Shown: positions 1-10,381, numbered from the stretch's first letter. The stretch is DNA of 64,000 bases from DATDAH01 sp963792205 (GCA_963792205.1 CAWBVI010000002.1:1240001-1304000), one strand, 5' to 3'. Numbers and translations are program-made. Notes: generated by a model from the sequence alone, not told the origin.

Positions 1-24
1 ATTTGTCCACAGGGTGTGGACACC
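1..24. promoter_or_regulatory. Inverted pair of DnaA-box-like sequences upstream of dnaE
   Basis: TTGTCCACA at 3-11 matches the actinobacterial DnaA-box consensus, and the inverted copy TGTGGACAC at 15-23 lies 3 nt away. Together they form a perfect 8-bp inverted repeat with a GGG spacer. The pair sits 29 nt before the dnaE start codon, so DnaA-linked control of replicase expression is a reasonable inference. The window starts here, so further boxes upstream cannot be judged. Confidence 0.45.
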
Positions 25-52
25 GCCTGTGGGTGATCTGGGGAACAACTGC

Positions 53-3000
53 ATGTCGTTCGTGCACCTGCACAACCACACCGAGTTCTCGATGCTGGAC
101 GGTGCGGCGCGGGTCGGCGATGCAGTGGCGGCGGTGGTCGACGACGGCCAGCCCGCGCTGGCCATCACCGACCACGGGAACATGTACGGCGTCCTCGACT
201 TCTACCGGGCCTGCCGGGCCTCGGGGATCAACCCCATCATCGGGACCGAGGCCTACCTGGCCCACGAGCACCGCTCGGAACGCCCGGCCCGCCGGGGCCG
301 GCTGGACGACTCCGGGGGCGACACCGAGGGCGGGCGCAAGCTCTACTACCACCTGACCCTGCTGGCCGAGAACCGGGCCGGCTACCGCAACTTGATCCAG
401 CTGGCCAGCCGGGCCTTCCTCGAGGGGTACTTCTACAAGCCCCGGGTCGACTGGGAGCTGTTGGACGAGCACAGCGAGGGCCTCATCGCCACCACGGCCT
501 GCCTGGGCGGCCACGTGCTGCAGGCCCTGCTGCTGGGCGACGACGCCGAGGCCCTGGCCCGGGCCGGTCGGCTGCAGGACATCTTCGGCCGGGACAACCT
601 CTTCGTCGAGATCCAGGACCAGGGCCTCGCCAAGCAGCGCCAGACGATGCCGGGGCTGCTCGAGATCAGCCGCAAGCTGGGTGCCCCCCTGGTCGCCACC
701 AACGACAGCCACTACGTGCGCCGGGAGGACGCCCAGGCTCACGACGCCCTGCTCTGCGTGCAGACGAACTCGATGATGAGCGACCCCACCCGCTTCAAGT
801 TCGAGGGTGAGGACCACTACCTCAAGACGGCGGCGGAGATGCGCCGGTTGTTCCCCGACGGGGAGTACCCCGGGGCCTGCGACAACACCCTGCTGATCGC
901 CGAGCGCTGCCACGTGGAGATCGAGTTCGGCAAGCCGCTGCTGCCTCGCTTCCCGCTGCCGGAGGGCTTCGACGACGACCGGTCCTTCCTCGAGCACCTC
1001 ACGCTCGAGGGCGCCCGCCAGCGCTGGGGCGCCGACCTGCCCGAGGCGGTGGTGGAGCGGATCGCCTACGAGCTCCAGGTCATCGCCGACATGGGGTTCT
1101 CGTCGTACTTCCTCATCGTCTGGGACCTCATCAAGCACGCCCGGGACAACGGCATCCGGGTCGGGCCGGGTCGAGGGAGCGCCGCGGGCTGCTGCGTCGC
1201 CTATTGCCTGCGGATCACCGACCTCGACCCGATCCGCTACGACCTGCTCTTCGAGCGCTTCCTCAACCCGTCACGCATCTCGATGCCCGACATCGACATG
1301 GACTTCGACTCGCGGTTCCGGGACGAGATGATCCGGTACGCCGCCGAGCGCTACGGCCGCGACCGCGTCGCCCAGATCGTCACCTTCTCCACCATCAAGG
1401 CCCGGGCCGCCGTGCGGGACGCGGCGCGCGTGCTCGGCCACCCGTACGCCCTCGGCGACCGGATCGCCAAGGCCATGCCCCCGCTGCTCATGGGGCGCGA
1501 CACGCCACTGCACGCCTGCCTCGAGAAGACCGAGAAGTACGAGGACGGGTACAAGCAGGCCGGCGAGCTGCGGGTGATGTACGAGGCCGACGCCGAGGCC
1601 CGGGAGGTCATCGACGTCGCCCGGGGGCTCGAGAACCTCCGGCGCCAGGACAGCATCCACGCCGCCGCGGTCGTGATCACCGACCAGCCCGTCACCGAGT
1701 ACGCCCCGGTGCAGCGCAAGCCCGAGTCGGGCCAGGATCCCGCCGAGGCCCCGATCGTCACCCAGTACGAGATGAACGGCATCGAGTCGCTGGGCCTGCT
1801 CAAGATGGACTTCCTGGGGCTCCGGAACCTGGACGTCATCCAGGACACGATCGAGCTGATCGAGTCCGTCCGCGGCGAGGCGGTGGACATCGACGCCATC
1901 CCCCTCGACGACGAGGCCACGCTGGCCATGCTCCGGCGGGGCGAGTCGATCGGCGTCTTCCAGTTGGAGGGCGGCCCGATGCGGGCGCTCATGCGCTCGC
2001 TGGCCCCCACCAGCTTCGACGACATCGCCGCCCTCGTGGCCCTGTACCGCCCCGGGCCCATGGGGGCGAACATGCACAACGACTATGCCGACCGGAAGAA
2101 CGGGCGGAAGCCGGTCACCTACGCCCACCCCGACCTCGAGGAGACGCTGGGCGACACCTACGGCCTGATGATCTACCAGGAGTCGGTCATGCGGGTGGCC
2201 CAGAAGGTGGCGGGCTACACGCTGGCCGAGGCCGACAACCTGCGAAAGGCCTGCGGCAAGAAGATCCGGGAGATGATCCGGGCCGAGCGGGCCAAGTTCG
2301 TCGACGGGTGCGAGGCCACGGGCTACGGCCGGGACCTCGGCGAGCGGCTCTTCGACATCATCGAGCCCTTCGCCGACTACGCCTTCAACAAGAGCCACGC
2401 CTACGGCTACGGGCTCGTCGCCTACCAGACGGCGTGGCTCAAGGCCCACTACCCGGTCGAGTACCTCGCCGCCCTGCTGACCAGCGTGAAGGACAGCCAG
2501 GACAAGGCCGCGGTGTACCTGGCGGAGTGCCGGGCGATGGGCATCGAGGTCCGGGTGCCCGACATCAACCTCTCGGTGTCGAAGTTCACCGCGGTGCCGG
2601 GCGAGGACGGCGCCCGGGGCTCGATCCCCTTCGGCCTGTCGGCCGTCCGCAACGTCGGCGAGGGGGTGACCGACCTGATCCTGGCCGAGCGGGAGGCCAG
2701 CGGCGCCTTCGAGGACTTCTACGACTTCTGCGAACGGGTGGACACGGTCGCCCTCAACAAGCGGACGGTGGAGGCGCTGATCAAGGCCGGCGCCTTCGAC
2801 AGCCTGGGCCACACCCGTCGGGGCCTGCTGGGCGCCTACGAGCGGATCATCGACCTGACCGTGTCCAAGCGCAAGCAGCACGACATGGGGGCCATGAGCC
2901 TCTTCGACTCGGCCGACGCCGGCCCGGTGTTCGACGACCGCCCGCGGATCGACGGCGACGAGCTGGACAAGAAGGTGAAGCTGGCCTTCGAGAAGGAGAT

Positions 3001-3580
3001 GCTCGGCCTGTACATCAGCGACCACCCGCTGATGGGCGTGGAGGCCTCGTTGCGCCGGCGCACCGACGGAGCCGTGGACGAGATCCTCGCCGGCGACGAG
3101 GAGGTGGTCGCCTCCCTCGGCGGGGTGGTCACCGGGCTGCAGCGGAAGTGGACCAAGCGAGGCGACCTCATGGCCGTCTTCCAGCTCGAGGACCTCCGGG
3201 GCGCGATCGAGGTCATGGTGTTCCCCAAGACGATGACCGAGCACGGCCACAAGCTGGAGGACGACGCCATCGTCATCATCCGCGGCCGGGTCGACCGCAA
3301 GGAGGAGACGGTGCGGGTCATGGCCATGGAGGTCGAGCGCTTCGAGCCCGTGGAGGAGGCCCCGCGGGTCAGCATCGACCTCACCCGCTCGGCGGTGAAC
3401 GACGACCTGCTGCACCGGCTGAAGGGCGTCCTCGTCGACCACCCCGGCGACTCCGAGGTCGTGCTCCGCCTGAGCGACCGGCAGATGGTGCGCCTGGCCG
3501 ACGACCTGGCCGTCGACGCGTCCAACGGCCTCGTGGCCGAGCTGCGGGTCCTCCTGGGGGCCAACGCGGTCGACGTCTGA
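53..3580 (+). CDS. dnaE: DNA polymerase III subunit alpha (DnaE1-type replicase)
   Basis: This is the catalytic subunit of the chromosomal replicase. I chose the ATG at 53 because the protein then begins MSFVHLHNHTEFSMLDG, the canonical start of the PHP domain; an in-frame ATG at 14 would add 13 unrelated residues. The product is 1175 aa, the usual DnaE1 length. The PHP domain occupies roughly residues 1-270. The polymerase palm carries GPGRGSAAG and the catalytic aspartate motif PDIDMDFD near residues 412-419. A helix-hairpin-helix region and a C-terminal OB fold (around VASLGGVVTGLQRKWTKRG) follow. It is probably transcribed alone, from a region holding DnaA-box-like repeats. Confidence 0.97.
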   Translation: MSFVHLHNHTEFSMLDGAARVGDAVAAVVDDGQPALAITDHGNMYGVLDFYRACRASGINPIIGTEAYLAHEHRSERPARRGRLDDSGGDTEGGRKLYYHLTLLAENRAGYRNLIQLASRAFLEGYFYKPRVDWELLDEHSEGLIATTACLGGHVLQALLLGDDAEALARAGRLQDIFGRDNLFVEIQDQGLAKQRQTMPGLLEISRKLGAPLVATNDSHYVRREDAQAHDALLCVQTNSMMSDPTRFKFEGEDHYLKTAAEMRRLFPDGEYPGACDNTLLIAERCHVEIEFGKPLLPRFPLPEGFDDDRSFLEHLTLEGARQRWGADLPEAVVERIAYELQVIADMGFSSYFLIVWDLIKHARDNGIRVGPGRGSAAGCCVAYCLRITDLDPIRYDLLFERFLNPSRISMPDIDMDFDSRFRDEMIRYAAERYGRDRVAQIVTFSTIKARAAVRDAARVLGHPYALGDRIAKAMPPLLMGRDTPLHACLEKTEKYEDGYKQAGELRVMYEADAEAREVIDVARGLENLRRQDSIHAAAVVITDQPVTEYAPVQRKPESGQDPAEAPIVTQYEMNGIESLGLLKMDFLGLRNLDVIQDTIELIESVRGEAVDIDAIPLDDEATLAMLRRGESIGVFQLEGGPMRALMRSLAPTSFDDIAALVALYRPGPMGANMHNDYADRKNGRKPVTYAHPDLEETLGDTYGLMIYQESVMRVAQKVAGYTLAEADNLRKACGKKIREMIRAERAKFVDGCEATGYGRDLGERLFDIIEPFADYAFNKSHAYGYGLVAYQTAWLKAHYPVEYLAALLTSVKDSQDKAAVYLAECRAMGIEVRVPDINLSVSKFTAVPGEDGARGSIPFGLSAVRNVGEGVTDLILAEREASGAFEDFYDFCERVDTVALNKRTVEALIKAGAFDSLGHTRRGLLGAYERIIDLTVSKRKQHDMGAMSLFDSADAGPVFDDRPRIDGDELDKKVKLAFEKEMLGLYISDHPLMGVEASLRRRTDGAVDEILAGDEEVVASLGGVVTGLQRKWTKRGDLMAVFQLEDLRGAIEVMVFPKTMTEHGHKLEDDAIVIIRGRVDRKEETVRVMAMEVERFEPVEEAPRVSIDLTRSAVNDDLLHRLKGVLVDHPGDSEVVLRLSDRQMVRLADDLAVDASNGLVAELRVLLGANAVDV

Positions 3581-3694
3581 GCCCCGCCCGGGAGGTTTTT
3601 CGGATCTCTTGGTCCGTCGAGTTGCGCGATCTCGTCGCGGACGCTGGACTGTAGGGGTCCGATCCGACCTCATCCGGGGGGTTCTTCCGTAGTC

Positions 3695-4363
3695 ATGGGC
3701 ATCCAGGTCGAGACCAAGGACTGCACCTCGTTGGGCGATGCCGAGCTGGCCGAGATGGCCGACACGTGCGCGGACGGGCCGAGCGACTTCGAGATCGGGT
3801 TCTTGTCGAAGGCGGCCGAGGCCTGGGTGCTGGTCAGCCTGGCCCGGGAGGGCAACCCGCTGAAGGGCTTCTCGTTCTGCACCCTCGAGCGCATCGGTGG
3901 CACCCCCAGCGTGCTGATCGGCCTGGCGTCCATCAAGCGGACGAGCAAGCGGGACGCGGTCCTGCGGGCGATCATGGCCGACCAGATGCGCCGGGCCCTG
4001 ATGGCCTTCCCCGACGAGGACGTGCTGGTCGGCATGCGGGCCAACGACGTCTCGGCCTTCGAGGCCCTCCGCCAGCTGTCCGACATCATCCCCCGGCCCG
4101 AGCACCGGGCCTCGGGTGAGGAGCGGGCCTGGGGCGTCCGGTTGGCCAAGCGCTTCGGTGTCGAGACGACGGACTACGACGAGCGCTCCTTCCTGGCCAA
4201 GGGCGATGGCAGCTATCCGGCCGTCCTGGACCACAGCTCGCTCAAGCCGGAGAAGACCGATCCGGTGGTGGCCGAGTTCTTCCGCGGCCTGAACCACGAA
4301 CGGGGTGACTCGCTCGTCATCTTCGGCTGGGCGCTGGCCGAGGACCTCGAGAAGCTGGGCTGA
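3695..4363 (+). CDS. Conserved hypothetical protein, 222 aa
   Basis: I do not recognise a named family. The protein is soluble and mixed alpha/beta, with no signal peptide or membrane segment and no cysteine cluster. It begins MGIQVETKDCTSLGDAELAEMADTC after the ATG at 3695. The block covering roughly residues 40-110, with FCTLERIGGTPSVLIGLASI followed by a basic helix and DEDVLVGMRANDVSAFEAL, resembles the layout of a GNAT-type acyltransferase, but no clear acetyl-CoA pyrophosphate loop is visible. It follows dnaE by 114 nt and stops 12 nt before the nitroreductase, so it may be co-transcribed with that gene. Confidence 0.8.
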   Translation: MGIQVETKDCTSLGDAELAEMADTCADGPSDFEIGFLSKAAEAWVLVSLAREGNPLKGFSFCTLERIGGTPSVLIGLASIKRTSKRDAVLRAIMADQMRRALMAFPDEDVLVGMRANDVSAFEALRQLSDIIPRPEHRASGEERAWGVRLAKRFGVETTDYDERSFLAKGDGSYPAVLDHSSLKPEKTDPVVAEFFRGLNHERGDSLVIFGWALAEDLEKLG

Positions 4364-4375
4364 GCCGTCGCCCCC

Positions 4376-4917
4376 GTGGTTCGGGCGTTCACGCCCGAAC
4401 CCCTCGATGACGACCTGATCGACCGGCTCCTGGCCGACGCGCTCCGCGCGCCGTCGGCCGGCAACACCCAAGGCACGGAGCTGGTGCTGCTCGTCGGCGA
4501 CGAGACGGACTGCTACTGGGACGCCTCCCTGCCGCCCGAACGACGGGACGGCTTTGCCTGGCCGGATCTGTTGGCCGCCCCGGTGCTCGTCGTCGTGCTC
4601 ACCGACCCCGGGCGCTACGTGCGCCGCTACGCCGAGCCGGACAAGGCCCAGGACGCCACCGCCTGGACCACCCCGTACTGGTGGGTGGACGGGGGCATGG
4701 TCGTCCAGCGCCTCCTGCTCGGCGCCGAAGGGGCCGGCCTGGGCGCGCTGATCTTCGGCGTGTTCGACCACGAGGCGGCGGTGCGCGAGGCGCTGGAGAT
4801 CCCCGAGGCCTTCGGCATCGTCGGCGTCGTGGCCCTCGGCCACCCGCTGCCGTCCCGCCCCGGCCGTTCCGCCCGCCGCCCCCGCCGCCCGCACGACGAG
4901 CTGATCCGTCGGGGCAC

Positions 4918-4933
<16 letters not shown>
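4376..4933 (+). CDS. Nitroreductase family protein
   Basis: This is an FMN-dependent nitroreductase-fold oxidoreductase of 185 aa. The family's phosphate-binding N-terminus RAFTPEPLDDDLIDRLLADA and the RAPSAGNTQ motif are present, as is the C-terminal segment GIVGVVALGHPLPSRP. The GTG at 4376 is the only usable start, because an in-frame stop (the stop of the preceding gene) lies 15 nt upstream. The protein therefore lacks the first short helix seen in many relatives. A basic C-terminal stretch (RPGRSARRPRRPHDE) follows the fold. Its substrate cannot be read from the sequence. Its 3' end overlaps the convergent DUF255 gene by 16 nt. Confidence 0.85.
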
Positions 4934-6907
<1,974 letters not shown>

Positions 6908-6913
6908 GGGCTC

Positions 6914-6919
6914 ACCGTA
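6914..6919 (-). promoter_or_regulatory. -10 box (TACGGT) of the DUF255 gene
   Basis: TACGGT on the minus strand ends 6 nt before the ATG at 6907. This geometry implies a leaderless or nearly leaderless transcript. No convincing -35 hexamer is visible. Confidence 0.5.
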
Positions 6920-6925
6920 GGGGCG

Positions 6926-6931
6926 TAGGTT
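6926..6931 (+). promoter_or_regulatory. -10 box (TAGGTT) of the SDR gene
   Basis: TAGGTT ends 7 nt before the ATG at 6939, the same geometry as at many other starts in the window. It faces away from the divergent DUF255 promoter. Confidence 0.5.
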
Positions 6932-6938
6932 CCCGAGG

Positions 6939-7685
6939 ATGCAGATCGATCTGGACGGACGGGTCGCGCTCGTGACCGGAGCCTCCCGGGGCATCGGGCA
7001 GGCCATCGCCTCGGCCTTCGCCGGCGCGGGAGCGATGGTGATGCTCTCCGCCCGCAAGCAGGACGCCCTCGACGAGGCCGCCGCGACCATGACCGGCGAG
7101 GTCGCCACCTTCGCGGCCCACGCCGGCGATCCGGACCAGGCCGCCGCCTGCGTGGCGGCCACGGTCGAGCGCTTCGGCCGGGTCGACATCCTGGTCAACA
7201 ACGCGGCCACCAACCCCTACATGGGCCCGACCATCGAGATCGACCTGCCGCGCTACGACAAGACCTTCGAAGTCAACCTCCGGGGTCCGTTGGTCTGGAC
7301 CCAGCTCGCCCACCGGGCCTCGATGGCCGAGCACGGAGGGTCGGTGATCAACGTCGCGTCCGTCGGCGCCCTGTCCGTCGAACCCGCCATCGGCGTCTAC
7401 AACACGACCAAGGCCGGTCTCGTCTACCTGACGCGGACCCTCGCCGCCGAGCTCGGCCCGAAGGTGCGGGTGAACGCCATCGCGCCGGGGCTGGTCAAGA
7501 CCGATTTCGCCCGGGCGCTGTGGGAGGCGCACGGCGAGCAACTGGCCCGGCGCCTGCCCAGCCGCCGCCTCGGTGAGCCGGAGGACATCGCGGGGACGGC
7601 CCTGTTCCTCGCCTCCGACCTGTCGTCCTGGATGACCGGGCAGACCCTCGTGGTCGACGGGGGGTCGATGGTCGCCGGTCGCTGA
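6939..7685 (+). CDS. SDR family NAD(P)-dependent oxidoreductase
   Basis: This is a classical short-chain dehydrogenase/reductase of 248 aa. The cofactor loop TGASRGIG is near residues 14-21, the NNA motif is in ILVNNAATNPY, the catalytic serine is in NVASVGAL and the YxxxK pair is in GVYNTTKAG. The C-terminal VVDGG motif is also present. The overall sequence resembles FabG-like 3-oxoacyl reductases and secondary alcohol dehydrogenases, but the substrate cannot be assigned. It is divergent from the DUF255 gene and lies 84 nt upstream of menB. Confidence 0.93.
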   Translation: MQIDLDGRVALVTGASRGIGQAIASAFAGAGAMVMLSARKQDALDEAAATMTGEVATFAAHAGDPDQAAACVAATVERFGRVDILVNNAATNPYMGPTIEIDLPRYDKTFEVNLRGPLVWTQLAHRASMAEHGGSVINVASVGALSVEPAIGVYNTTKAGLVYLTRTLAAELGPKVRVNAIAPGLVKTDFARALWEAHGEQLARRLPSRRLGEPEDIAGTALFLASDLSSWMTGQTLVVDGGSMVAGR

Positions 7686-7769
7686 CCTACGGCCCTCGGT
7701 GCGGCAATCATGCTGGCCCCCGCCGCGGGGGTTGGTGGCCCCCCGGGCCGAGCGGGCACACTCGACGGC

Positions 7770-8630
7770 GTGAGCGAGACCGAGACCACCATCCGGGCCG
7801 GGGCGGACTGGCAGCCCGCGGGCGAGTTCGGCGACATCCGCTACGAGACGGCGGAGGGGATCGCCAAGATCACCATCTGCCGGCCCGAGGTCCGCAACGC
7901 CTTCCGCCCGCAGACCCTCTTCGAGCTGCAGGACGCCTTCAACCGGGCCCGCGACGACGACCGCATCGGCGTGATCGTCCTGACCGGCGAGGGCGATCAG
8001 GCCTTCTGCTCCGGTGGGGACCAGCGCATCCGCGGTGACGACGGCTACCTCGGCGACGACGAGGTGGCCAAGAAGGGCATCGGCCGGCTCAACGTGCTCG
8101 ACCTGCAGATCCAGATCCGGCGCACGCCCAAGCCGGTGGTTGCGATGGTGGCCGGGTACGCCATCGGCGGCGGCCACGTCCTCCACGTCGTCTGCGACCT
8201 GACGATCGCCGCCGACAACGCCCGCTTCGGCCAGACCGGTCCCCGGGTCGGCTCCTTCGACGGTGGCTACGGCTCCGGCCTCCTGGCCCGCAGCATCGGC
8301 CAGAAGCGGGCCCGGGAGATCTGGTTCCTCTGTCGGCAGTACACCGCGGCCGAGGCGTACGAGATGGGCATGGTCAACACGGTCGTCCCCCTGGAGGCGC
8401 TCGAGGAGGAGACCGTGACCTGGTGCCGGGAGATGCTGCAGCACTCGCCCCTGGCCATGCGCATGATCAAGGCCTCGATGAACGCGGCCGACGACGGGCT
8501 GGCGGGCATCCAGCAGCTGGCCGGCGACGCGACGCTGCTCTACTACCAGACCGACGAGGCCCAGGAGGGCCGGGACGCCTACGTGAACAAGCGGCGCCCG
8601 GACTTCGACCAGTTCCCCAAGCGGCCGTAG
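7770..8630 (+). CDS. menB: 1,4-dihydroxy-2-naphthoyl-CoA synthase
   Basis: MenB closes the second ring of the naphthoquinone by a Dieckmann-type condensation of o-succinylbenzoyl-CoA. The 286-aa crotonase-fold protein has the oxyanion-hole segment QAFCSGGDQRIRG, the GYAIGGGHVLH motif, the MenB-typical loop TGPRVGSFDGGYGSG and the diagnostic C-terminus KRRPDFDQFPKRP. I chose the GTG at 7770; the in-frame ATG at 7710 would add 20 low-complexity residues. The stop lies 7 nt before menA, consistent with an operon. A CACACT sequence lies 7 nt before the GTG, a degenerate form of the -10 boxes seen elsewhere. Confidence 0.96.
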   Translation: MSETETTIRAGADWQPAGEFGDIRYETAEGIAKITICRPEVRNAFRPQTLFELQDAFNRARDDDRIGVIVLTGEGDQAFCSGGDQRIRGDDGYLGDDEVAKKGIGRLNVLDLQIQIRRTPKPVVAMVAGYAIGGGHVLHVVCDLTIAADNARFGQTGPRVGSFDGGYGSGLLARSIGQKRAREIWFLCRQYTAAEAYEMGMVNTVVPLEALEEETVTWCREMLQHSPLAMRMIKASMNAADDGLAGIQQLAGDATLLYYQTDEAQEGRDAYVNKRRPDFDQFPKRP

Positions 8631-8637
8631 GTCCGAG

Positions 8638-9504
8638 GTGATGAACCCCTGGGTCGCCGGGGCCCGTCCCCGCACGTTGCCGGCGGCGGTCGTGCCCGTG
8701 GCCGTGGGCACGGCCGTGGCGGTGGGCGACGGGGTGATCGCCTGGCGCGCCATTGCCGCCCTGGTGGTGGCCCTGGCCATCCAGGTGGGGACCAACTACG
8801 CCAACGACTACCAGGACGGGATCCGGGGGACCGACGACGAGCGGGTCGGACCGGTGCGCCTGGTGGCCTCCGGCCTGGCCACGGCCCACGACGTGCGCAC
8901 CGCCGCCCTGGTCGCGTTCGGCGTCGCGGCCCTCGCCGGGCTCGCCCTGGCCGCGGCCGTGGGGTGGGGACTGCTCGTGGTGGGCGCGCTCTCCTTCGCG
9001 GCCGGGTGGCTCTACACGGGGGGACCGAAGCCCTACGGCTACCTGGGCCTGGGCGAGGTGTTCGTCTTCACGTTCTTCGGCCTCGTGGCCACGGTGGGCT
9101 CCGTCTACGTCAACACGGAGGAGATCACCGCACTCGCCGTCTGTGCGGCCGTTCCGGTGGGCTTCCTGGCCACCGCGCTGCTCGTGGTCAACAACCTCCG
9201 CGACATCCCGTCGGACACCGAGGCCGGCAAGCGGACCCTGGCCGTGCGCTGGGGTGACCGGCGCACCCGCATCTTCTACGTGACCCTGCTGGTGGACGTG
9301 TTCCTGCTCGTCGCCGTCCTCGGCATCACGGCCCGGGCCCCGGCCCTCCTGGCCCTGGTCGGGGCGGCGTTGGCCATCGAGCCCATCAAGGCGGTCCGGT
9401 CGGGGGCGACGGGTCCGGCGCTGATCCCGGTCCTCGGGGCCACCGGCCGGGTTCAGCTCGTCACGGGCCTGCTCCTCGCCCTCGGGCTCGCCCTGGGCGG
9501 CTGA
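8638..9504 (+). CDS. menA: 1,4-dihydroxy-2-naphthoate polyprenyltransferase
   Basis: MenA attaches the isoprenoid tail to dihydroxynaphthoate in the cytoplasmic membrane. The 288-aa UbiA-superfamily protein has about eight or nine hydrophobic helices. The first prenyl-diphosphate Asp motif is in NYANDYQDGIRGTDDERVGP and the second is in NNLRDIPSDTEAGKRTLAVR. Translation can start at the GTG at 8638 or the ATG at 8641, which differ by one residue. It is coupled to menB and is followed directly by the first copy of the dispersed repeat. Confidence 0.96.
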   Translation: MMNPWVAGARPRTLPAAVVPVAVGTAVAVGDGVIAWRAIAALVVALAIQVGTNYANDYQDGIRGTDDERVGPVRLVASGLATAHDVRTAALVAFGVAALAGLALAAAVGWGLLVVGALSFAAGWLYTGGPKPYGYLGLGEVFVFTFFGLVATVGSVYVNTEEITALAVCAAVPVGFLATALLVVNNLRDIPSDTEAGKRTLAVRWGDRRTRIFYVTLLVDVFLLVAVLGITARAPALLALVGAALAIEPIKAVRSGATGPALIPVLGATGRVQLVTGLLLALGLALGG

Positions 9505-9620
9505 GGAGGCGAGCCGATAGGCGAGGCGACCAGGCAAGCACAGCGGTGATCGCCAAGCGCAGCTTGGCGATGTCCCAGGTCAAGCGCACCAGGCCTCCGC
9601 CTGTCCGCACACGTCCTGAG
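9505..9620 (+). repeat. Dispersed hairpin repeat, copy 1 (after menA)
   Basis: This is one of four related ~115-bp elements in the window. The left block has gccgataggcgaggcgacc followed by aggcaagcacag. A 10-bp stem with a GCA loop spans 9549-9571 (ATCGCCAAGC/GCTTGGCGAT). The right block is tccgcacacgtcctgag. It fills most of the space between the convergent genes menA and menH. No terminal inverted repeats or coding potential are visible. Confidence 0.85.
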
Positions 9621-9628
9621 CGGTCCCT

Positions 9629-10357
9629 TCAGACCCCGGCCCGGGCGAGGAAGTCGATCACGAGGCGGGCGGTGACCTCGGGCTGTTCGAGGTGGGCGGC
9701 GTGGCCGGCATCGGGGATGGGGGCGAAGCTGGCGTTCGCGCCGATGGTCGCCACGGCCTGGCGGCCGAGACGGGTGTACTTGTGGTCGCCCTCGCCGGCC
9801 AGGACGAGCACGGGCATCCCGAGATCGGGGAGGAGGTCCCAGAGTGGGGTCTGACGTCCGGTGCTCAGATTGCGGAGCGTGGCGGCGAGGGCGGCCGGAT
9901 CGTTGCGCAGGCGAGCCTCACGCTGGGCCGTGTCCGCCGGGAGGGTGGCGAAGAGGGGTTGGGCCAGCCACTCGTCGAGGAACGCGTCGAGGCCGTCGGC
10001 GAGGAGCCGATCGGCCAGCTCGTCGTCGGCCCGCCGGCGCTCGGAGCGCTCGTCGAGGTCCTCGATGCCCGGATGGGCCCCGATGAGGACCAGCGCCGTG
10101 ACGAGCTCGGGTTGGGTGAGCGCCAGGTGCAGCGCCACCCGACCCCCCAGCGAGTAGCCGAGATAGGCGCCCCAGCCCCCTTCCCGACCGAGGCGGTGGG
10201 CGGCCTCGGGCAGGTCGGCGGCGACCGGGGCCTCGCCGTGCCCGGCGAGGTCGACCGGGCGCAGGGGCCGGCCGTCGCCCAGCGCGCTCAGGAACGGCCC
10301 CCAGGCCTGGGCCGATTGGGTGAAGCCGTGCGCCAGGACGAGAGGCAGGGCACCCAC
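9629..10357 (-). CDS. menH: MenH-like alpha/beta hydrolase (SHCHC synthase)
   Basis: The likely role is elimination of pyruvate from SEPHCHC to give SHCHC in menaquinone synthesis. The 242-aa alpha/beta-hydrolase fold has the oxyanion segment LVLAHGFTQSAQAW, the nucleophile elbow GYSLGGR and the catalytic histidine in DAGHAAHLEQP. The start is the GTG at 10357, 7 nt after a TACGGT box. Placement back-to-back with menD, whose product makes the MenH substrate, supports MenH over a generic hydrolase. Confidence 0.87.
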   Translation of the reverse strand: MGALPLVLAHGFTQSAQAWGPFLSALGDGRPLRPVDLAGHGEAPVAADLPEAAHRLGREGGWGAYLGYSLGGRVALHLALTQPELVTALVLIGAHPGIEDLDERSERRRADDELADRLLADGLDAFLDEWLAQPLFATLPADTAQREARLRNDPAALAATLRNLSTGRQTPLWDLLPDLGMPVLVLAGEGDHKYTRLGRQAVATIGANASFAPIPDAGHAAHLEQPEVTARLVIDFLARAGV

Positions 10358-10364
10358 GGGTCCG

Positions 10365-10370
10365 ACCGTA
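10365..10370 (-). promoter_or_regulatory. -10 box (TACGGT) of menH, overlapping the menD box
   Basis: TACGGT on the minus strand ends 7 nt before the menH GTG. Its TA (10369-10370) is also the TA of the menD box on the other strand. Confidence 0.5.
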
Positions 10371-10374
10371 GGCT
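10369..10374 (+). promoter_or_regulatory. -10 box (TAGGCT) of menD, overlapping the menH box
   Basis: TAGGCT ends 7 nt before the menD GTG at 10382. It shares two base pairs with the oppositely oriented menH box, giving one compact bidirectional promoter core. Confidence 0.5.
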
Positions 10375-10381
10375 CCCGGCC

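Noticed and set aside
1204..3654. An 816-codon plus-strand frame inside dnaE
   Set aside because: It is in a shifted frame of dnaE, its translation is Arg/Pro/Gly-rich, and it has no motif; dnaE is intact in its own frame.
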